Assembly: GCA_020722485.1 (NCBI GenBank)
Contig: DYKS01000022.1
Location: forward strand, 1-9,981
DNA: 9,981 bases
Direction: 5' to 3'
DNA from: Candidatus Elulimicrobium sp.
Lineage (GTDB): Bacteria; Patescibacteriota; Minisyncoccia; Moranbacterales; UBA9337
How positions within the stretch are numbered: the stretch's first letter is position 1; each line of letters begins with the position of its first letter. A program made the translations under genes and the position numbers. Below the pieces are notes generated by a model. The model was not told the origin of the DNA, ran no database searches, and was given only the letters and a program-made list of their open reading frames with translations. Positions 5,765-9,981 of the stretch are shown in pieces.

Positions 5765-6421
5765 CTACGGTTTCATCAATGTTATTTCCATTTCTTTTCC
5801 TTCTAAATCGCTTTTTTTCAAATTTATCTTATTTACTTTTTCAGTTGAGCAATTTCCTAGCTCGGAACAAAAATCTTTTTCATCGCTAATATCTAAAGTC
5901 AAACCAGGAATTTTATAATGAATAGGAACAATAATCGCCGGCTCAATTTTACGCGCCACTTCCGCCGCTTGTTTTCCATCCAACGTATATTTTCCTCCCA
6001 CCGGAATAAAAAGAATATCAATATCGCCAATTTTTTCTAATTGAGAAATAGATAGTTCCGTTCCCAAATCTCCCAAATGCGCCAATCGCAATCCCTCTGA
6101 TTCAATAACAAAAATAGTATTACGTCCTCTTTCCGCTCCTTCTTTGTTGTCATGAAAAGAATCCACACCGAAAATATTAATGCCTTTAACAGAATATTCT
6201 CCGGGCGCATCCAAAACTAAAAAATTTCCTTTTAGGGCGGAAACATTATCGTGATCGTGATGATGATGAGAAACTAAAACCAAATTGGCTTGCCCTTGCG
6301 GTGGTCGTAAACCGATAGTTTTATCAAAAGGATCAAGAAAAATCACCACGTCTTCCGTAGCGCGCCCACCCGGTTTAGTGGTGATTTTAAAACAAGAATG
6401 ACCGTAGTATTGAATTAACAT
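5765..6421 (-). CDS. UlaG-like metallo-beta-lactamase-fold hydrolase
   Basis: The 218-residue protein is a compact metallo-beta-lactamase-fold enzyme of the UlaG/UPF0173-like group. It starts with the typical 'IQYYGHSCFKI' strand (3-13) and then 'FLDPF' (28-32). The metal-binding HxHxDH motif is present as H52, H54, D56 and H57 in 'SHHHHDHDN'. Further likely ligands are H115 and D118 in 'LAHLGDLG' and H168 in 'VPIHY', so the dinuclear centre looks complete. Family members hydrolyse phosphodiester, lactone or similar bonds; no substrate can be read from this sequence. The start is placed at the second ATG because the first one overlaps the -10 hexamer of a good promoter and the second gives the usual family N-terminus. 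It follows polA by 43 nt, with its own promoter in the gap. No signal peptide is present, so it is cytoplasmic. Confidence 0.93.
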   Translation of the reverse strand: MLIQYYGHSCFKITTKPGGRATEDVVIFLDPFDKTIGLRPPQGQANLVLVSHHHHDHDNVSALKGNFLVLDAPGEYSVKGINIFGVDSFHDNKEGAERGRNTIFVIESEGLRLAHLGDLGTELSISQLEKIGDIDILFIPVGGKYTLDGKQAAEVARKIEPAIIVPIHYKIPGLTLDISDEKDFCSELGNCSTEKVNKINLKKSDLEGKEMEITLMKP

Positions 6422-6428
6422 ATAAACC

Positions 6429-6456
6429 ATTCTAGCACAAAGAAAAATTTTATCAA
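6429..6456 (-). promoter_or_regulatory. Promoter of the MBL hydrolase gene, leaderless layout
   Basis: On the minus strand, TTGATA (6451-6456), a 16-nt spacer and TAGAAT (6429-6434), preceded by TGC (6435-6437), form the best sigma-70-type promoter in the window. The start codon at 6419-6421 begins 7 nt after the -10, so transcription should start at or beside the ATG. An in-frame ATG at 6428-6430 overlaps the -10 and is unlikely to be on the transcript. Confidence 0.65.
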
Positions 6457-6464
6457 TACTAAAC

Positions 6465-9155
6465 TTATATTTCTCCCCAATTTTTTCCTATTTTAATATT
6501 CACCGCCAAAGGAACTCGAAGAGGATAAATGTTTTCCATAATTTTTTTCACTTTCTCCGCCATCTCCGCCGCTATTTCTTCTTTTACTTCCAAAATTATT
6601 TCATCATGCACCTGTAAAATCATACGCGCATCTTGTTCAAGGTTCATCTTTCTTCCGTTTAAGGTTGAACTTTTGATAAATTCCGCGATTTTTATCATTG
6701 CTAATTTCATAATATCCGCCGCCAAACCCTGAATCGGCATATTGACTGCCATTCGTTCCGCCGCCGCCTGTGTTTGAAAATTATGAGAATTGATTTCAGC
6801 TAAATAACGACGACGACCAGTTTCCGTTTCAGCGTAACCGTTTTTCTTGGCGAATTCTTTGCTTGCGACAATATAACGCGCCATTTGAGAAAAATTTTTA
6901 AAATAAGCATCCATAAATTCCCTCGCTTCCTCGCGACTGATACCCGCCGATTCAGAGAAACCAAAAGAACTCATTCCGTAAATCATACCGAAATTTAACG
7001 CTTTGGCCTCTCGTCGCATTTTTTCAGTCACTTGCGATAGAGAAACTTTATTGATTTCAGCCGCGGTTTTCCGATGAATATCTTCATTGTTCCAAAATGT
7101 TTGAATAAATTTTTTATCCTCACTTAAATGCGCCGCGATTCTTAATTCAATTTGAGAATAATCCGCAGACAAAAAAACGCAACCTTCCTCCGCTTCAAAA
7201 GCCGTCCTGATCATCCGTCCTAAATCCGTTCTGATCGGAATGTTCTGTAAATTAGGATTTTCCGAAGATAAACGACCAGTGGCCGTCACCGTTTGTTTAA
7301 AAGTAGTATGAATCCGACCGTCAGTGGTAATAAACTGCGGTAAAGCATCTAAATAAGTGGTTTTGATTTTAAAAAGTTCGCGATATTCTTCAATTTTAGC
7401 GACAATAGAATGCTTTTTTTTAATTTTTTCCAATTCGGAAACAGCGGTAGAAAAACCGGTTTTTATTTTTTTAATTCCTTCCGTGGAAATTTTTAATTTT
7501 TCAAAAAGAATACCAGTTAATTGTTTGGACGAATTGATATTAAATTTTTCTCCCGCTAAAATATAAATTTTCTTTTCTAAGTTGCTTAATTGTTTTTCTA
7601 GTTTTTGAGAAACTTCTTTTAAAACCAATTTATTAACTCGGACCCCGGTTTCCTCCATCTCCGCTAATATTTTTATTAAAGGCATTTCTATTTTTTCAAA
7701 AACATCTTTTAAACTTTTTTCTTTTGCTTGCGTGACGCTAATAAAATTAATTTTTTCTTCTAATTTGTTTTTCAATTTCCAGTAATAATCCGCTTGACGA
7801 CAAACTTTTTGTTGAATTTCTTTTTTGTTTTCACCTATTAAACTTAATTGTCCTTTTTTTTCTTCAATAAATTCTTCACCTAATTCTTCCAAAACAATTT
7901 TAAAAAATTCTATTTTTTCTCCCGGATTAAGCACATAACTAGCCAGTTCAATATCAAAATTTATGCCTTCTAAAAAAATTTGATAATTTCTTTTTAATTT
8001 TTTATATAATTCTTTGAAATCAAAACTGATTTTACTTACTATCTTGTTTTCCAAGACAGGTTTAATTTTTCTTATATTTTCCTCTGACATTTCCCAAAAC
8101 CATACTCGCCCATTTTTCCAAGATACAGCCATCACGCCTTTTTCCATACTCAAAGCTATTTCTTTTTGTTTTTCTATTTCTAAAATTAAATCATCTAACT
8201 TTTGATTCTCAATTTTTTCGTATTTAAAATCTCGCACGCCATTTTCAATATTGTTCGCGTTTCGCGAATTAAAATTATCATCGGGAAGTCTTTTGATTAA
8301 ACTAAAAAAATTTAATTCTTGAAAAAGTTGAATCGCCTTTTGACGATCAAAATGACGCGTAGCGCTTTTTTCTAAATTGAATGTTAAAGGAACATTAGTT
8401 TTGATTGTTCCCAATTCTCTGGAAAGAAAAGCTTGGGCTTTGTTTCGCTCTAATTTTTCCCTGTTAGCGCCTTTTATCTCGCCAATGTTTTGATAAATAT
8501 TTTCCAATGTTTTATATTTTTGCAACAAATCCGCAGCAGTTTTTTCGCCAATTCCTTTCACGCCGGGAATATTATCAGAAACATCTCCTCGCAAACCTTT
8601 AAAATCTTTCAATTGTTCTGGCTTTAAACCATACTTCTCATTTACTTTTTGTTCATCATACAAAACCGAATCACTTAAGCCTCGCCGCATTGTATAAACT
8701 TTAATATTCTCATTAACTAACTGTAAAGCATCTAGATCTCCGGTCACGATAATTATCTCTATTTTCTCATTTTCTTTCCCTTTTGCTTGACGCGCGATAG
8801 TCCCAATTACATCATCGGCTTCAAAACCTTCTTTTTCATAAATAGGAACATTAAAAGCGCGCGTTATTTCTTTTACTCGATCTATTTGATTATATAATTC
8901 ATCCGGCGCTTTCATGCGAGTCGCTTTATATTCTTTAAATTGTTTGTGCCGAAAGGTCGGAGCGGCTAAATCAAAGGACGCCGCAATATAATCCGGTTTG
9001 AATTTATCCAACACGGAAAGCAAAGTGGAGGCGAAACCATAAACAGCGTTTACCAGTTCTCCTTTTTTGGTAACTAACGGCGGTAACGCGTGATAAGCGC
9101 GATGAATAATCGCGTTGCCATCCAATAAAATCAAAATTTTCCGTTTGTTCTCCAT
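6465..9155 (-). CDS. polA: DNA polymerase I (5' nuclease + polymerase, degenerate 3'-5' exonuclease)
   Basis: PolA removes RNA primers and fills gaps in replication and repair. The 896-residue protein has all three regions. The 5' nuclease (about 1-295) has its acidic residues: D12 in 'LLDGN', D62 in 'SFD', E112/D114/D115 in 'GFEADD', D140/D142 in 'VTGDLDAL' and 'GDVSDNIPGVKGIGEKTA' (190-207). The middle domain (about 310-480) keeps the size of a 3'-5' exonuclease, but the first motif DxE reads 'SME' (336-338) and the third Y-x-x-x-D is not recognisable. Only D379 of motif II appears kept, so proofreading is probably lost, as in Taq and Bacillus PolA. The polymerase (about 490-896) is complete: motif A 'SADYSQIELR' with D665, the O-helix 'RREAKALNFGMIYG' (714-727) and motif C 'QVHDEI' with D851. 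It starts 12 nt after tsaE. Confidence 0.97.
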   Translation of the reverse strand: MENKRKILILLDGNAIIHRAYHALPPLVTKKGELVNAVYGFASTLLSVLDKFKPDYIAASFDLAAPTFRHKQFKEYKATRMKAPDELYNQIDRVKEITRAFNVPIYEKEGFEADDVIGTIARQAKGKENEKIEIIIVTGDLDALQLVNENIKVYTMRRGLSDSVLYDEQKVNEKYGLKPEQLKDFKGLRGDVSDNIPGVKGIGEKTAADLLQKYKTLENIYQNIGEIKGANREKLERNKAQAFLSRELGTIKTNVPLTFNLEKSATRHFDRQKAIQLFQELNFFSLIKRLPDDNFNSRNANNIENGVRDFKYEKIENQKLDDLILEIEKQKEIALSMEKGVMAVSWKNGRVWFWEMSEENIRKIKPVLENKIVSKISFDFKELYKKLKRNYQIFLEGINFDIELASYVLNPGEKIEFFKIVLEELGEEFIEEKKGQLSLIGENKKEIQQKVCRQADYYWKLKNKLEEKINFISVTQAKEKSLKDVFEKIEMPLIKILAEMEETGVRVNKLVLKEVSQKLEKQLSNLEKKIYILAGEKFNINSSKQLTGILFEKLKISTEGIKKIKTGFSTAVSELEKIKKKHSIVAKIEEYRELFKIKTTYLDALPQFITTDGRIHTTFKQTVTATGRLSSENPNLQNIPIRTDLGRMIRTAFEAEEGCVFLSADYSQIELRIAAHLSEDKKFIQTFWNNEDIHRKTAAEINKVSLSQVTEKMRREAKALNFGMIYGMSSFGFSESAGISREEAREFMDAYFKNFSQMARYIVASKEFAKKNGYAETETGRRRYLAEINSHNFQTQAAAERMAVNMPIQGLAADIMKLAMIKIAEFIKSSTLNGRKMNLEQDARMILQVHDEIILEVKEEIAAEMAEKVKKIMENIYPLRVPLAVNIKIGKNWGEI

Positions 9156-9161
9156 AAATTT

Positions 9162-9167
9162 ATTATA
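9162..9167 (-). promoter_or_regulatory. Perfect TATAAT -10 six nt before the polA start
   Basis: The minus strand reads TAG (tsaE stop), TATAAT, AAATTT, ATG. A consensus -10 hexamer exactly 6 nt before the start codon is the leaderless signature, and it begins directly after the tsaE stop. There is no good -35 at 16-18 nt. polA may also be read from the tsaE transcript. Confidence 0.45.
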
Positions 9168-9707
9168 CTACATAAAAATAATTTTGCGTTTTTTTTCACT
9201 TATTCCTTCAAATTTAATTTTTTGAGTTTTAGCGGGAATAATTTTTCTAATCCGCTCCGGCCACTCTACAATCACAATATTATTTTTATCCGCGATAATC
9301 TCCTCCCAGCCTAAATCCAAAATATCGTTAGCCTCAACTCGATAAGCGTCAAAGTGATAAATATTAACTTTAAATTTCATCTGCTTGCCACGACGAACGG
9401 ATAAAGTTTTTAATTTGTTTAATGTTTGAAATTTAGACTTTAATAAAATTTCTCCTTGATATTTTTTCATTATAAGAAAAGTGGGGCTAGTATACGGACC
9501 CTCAACGCCCAATCCTTCCAATAGTCCTTGCGCAAAAGTAGTTTTTCCGGATCCCAATTCGCCTTCCAAACAAATTATAATCGCGGAAGCGGAATTCTTG
9601 TTTTTTGAAGAAAAAGTTGGAACAAAAATAATTTTTTGGGAAAAATTTTTCCCCAATTCTTTTGTTTCTTCCGCGCTATAAGTAATAATTTCTTCTTTAG
9701 GTGGCAT
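9168..9707 (-). CDS. tsaE: tRNA t6A37 biosynthesis ATPase TsaE
   Basis: TsaE is the P-loop ATPase that works with TsaB and TsaD in transferring the threonylcarbamoyl group to A37 of tRNAs reading ANN codons. The Walker A motif is 'GELGSGKTT' (49-57). It is followed by the family's 'TSPTF' (73-77), 'YHFDAYR' (117-123) and 'VEWPER' (147-152), including the conserved Trp149. At 179 residues it is longer than the usual 150-160. The excess is a basic insertion of about 25 residues (roughly 85-112) between TSPTF and the YHFD strand, where E. coli TsaE has only a short turn. A second extra stretch at 31-42 is low in complexity. The ATG is the only start that keeps the N-terminal strand. No Shine-Dalgarno is seen. 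polA follows after 12 nt, so they probably form an operon. TsaB and TsaD are not in the window. Confidence 0.95.
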   Translation of the reverse strand: MPPKEEIITYSAEETKELGKNFSQKIIFVPTFSSKNKNSASAIIICLEGELGSGKTTFAQGLLEGLGVEGPYTSPTFLIMKKYQGEILLKSKFQTLNKLKTLSVRRGKQMKFKVNIYHFDAYRVEANDILDLGWEEIIADKNNIVIVEWPERIRKIIPAKTQKIKFEGISEKKRKIIFM

Positions 9708-9825
9708 AAATAAATTACTAATTGCTTAAACTAATCAATTTTATTTTACAATTTTTAAACAATTTTTAATAGTTAATATTAGTTAAACTTCAATAGTGTT
9801 TCAGTGTATAATATAAGTAAAGAAA

Positions 9826-9846
9826 AAGCCATCTTTGAGATGGCTT
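9826..9846 (-). terminator. Intrinsic terminator of the right-edge gene
   Basis: A perfect 9-bp stem (9826-9834 with 9838-9846) has a 3-nt loop. On the minus strand it reads AAGCCATCT, CAA, AGATGGCTT, then TTTCTTT. It starts 22 nt after the TAA of the partial gene and isolates it from tsaE. The rest of the gap (9708-9825) is A/T-rich and must hold the tsaE promoter. One weak option on the minus strand is TTGAAG, 16 nt, TATTAA (within about 9765-9795). Confidence 0.85.
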
Positions 9847-9868
9847 AACAATTATTCAACTTATATTT

Positions 9869-9981
9869 TTATTTCCCATCATCAATACCGTACCTTCTTT
9901 TTGTTTCTTCTATCATTTCTTTCATTTGTTCATAAGAAATTTTTCCATTTAAATACATATTTTGTATTTGCTCTATCCTTT
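9869..9981 (-). CDS. C-terminal end of an unidentified protein (5' end outside window)
   Basis: An open frame enters from the right edge and ends at TAA (9869-9871). The visible 36 residues contain 'YLNGKISYEQMKEMIEETK' and end 'RRYGIDDGK'. The pattern helix, 'NGKISYEQ' turn, helix resembles SHOCT-type short C-terminal domains (…G.IT.EEF…K..LL), but the match is loose and too short to name. It ends before a clear terminator, which supports a real gene. An internal ATG would give a 29-residue peptide without a well-placed Shine-Dalgarno, so a truncated view of a longer protein is more likely. Confidence 0.7.
   Translation of the reverse strand, partial: RIEQIQNMYLNGKISYEQMKEMIEETKRRYGIDDGK

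Noticed and set aside
9783..9812. Plus-strand TTAAAC-N18-TATAAT promoter-like sequence
   Set aside because: It points into the 3' end of the minus-strand partial gene and no plus-strand gene follows; A/T-rich gaps produce such matches easily.
1..9981. CRISPR array, insertion sequence, attachment site or rRNA/tRNA gene
   Set aside because: No spaced repeat series, transposase, terminal inverted repeats or structured RNA gene was seen; the window is ordinary chromosomal sequence.

Overview
The window looks like a piece of a low-GC (roughly 60-65% A+T), gene-dense genome, most likely a Patescibacteria/CPR bacterium of the Parcubacteria type. This is inferred from compact housekeeping genes and from lineage-style small membrane and secreted proteins: a short protein with an 'IRRKPEYIRRRYV' head before its single membrane span, and a secreted protein with 'YNAWKELM..RGRVTQ'. 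No rRNA or other taxonomic marker is present to prove it. All eleven genes lie on the minus strand, so the window is read from right to left. The standard code fits: no reading frame contains an internal TGA, and all observed stops are TAA or TAG.

In transcription order: the C-terminus of an unidentified protein (9869-9981) ends at a clear intrinsic terminator (9826-9846). Next come tsaE (tRNA t6A modification ATPase) and, 12 nt later, polA (DNA polymerase I with an intact 5' nuclease and polymerase but a degenerate proofreading site). They are followed by a UlaG-type metallo-beta-lactamase-fold hydrolase, a small single-pass membrane protein, gyrA (gyrase A, with a perfect 16-bp palindrome upstream), rpsO (ribosomal protein S15, with a hairpin in its leader) and a NYN/LabA-type nuclease-like protein that ends at a strong terminator (1775-1808).

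The left end (99-1770) is a separate regulatory cassette and the most interesting part. It encodes a small secreted protein with a perfect Shine-Dalgarno sequence, then an ECF sigma factor, then a three-helix membrane protein whose start overlaps the sigma gene by 16 nt. A TGAAAG-N17-CGTA sequence, resembling Bacillus sigma-W-type ECF promoters, precedes the secreted-protein gene. It suggests an autoregulated envelope-stress-like system with the membrane protein as an unconventional anti-sigma factor or sensor. The cassette closes at an intrinsic terminator (63-89).

A second theme is initiation. Four genes (sigma factor, NYN protein, MBL hydrolase, polA) have a TANNNT -10-like hexamer exactly 6-7 nt before the start codon and no Shine-Dalgarno, the signature of leaderless mRNA. 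The secreted-protein gene is the only one with a strong Shine-Dalgarno. Intergenic gaps are all under 170 bp.
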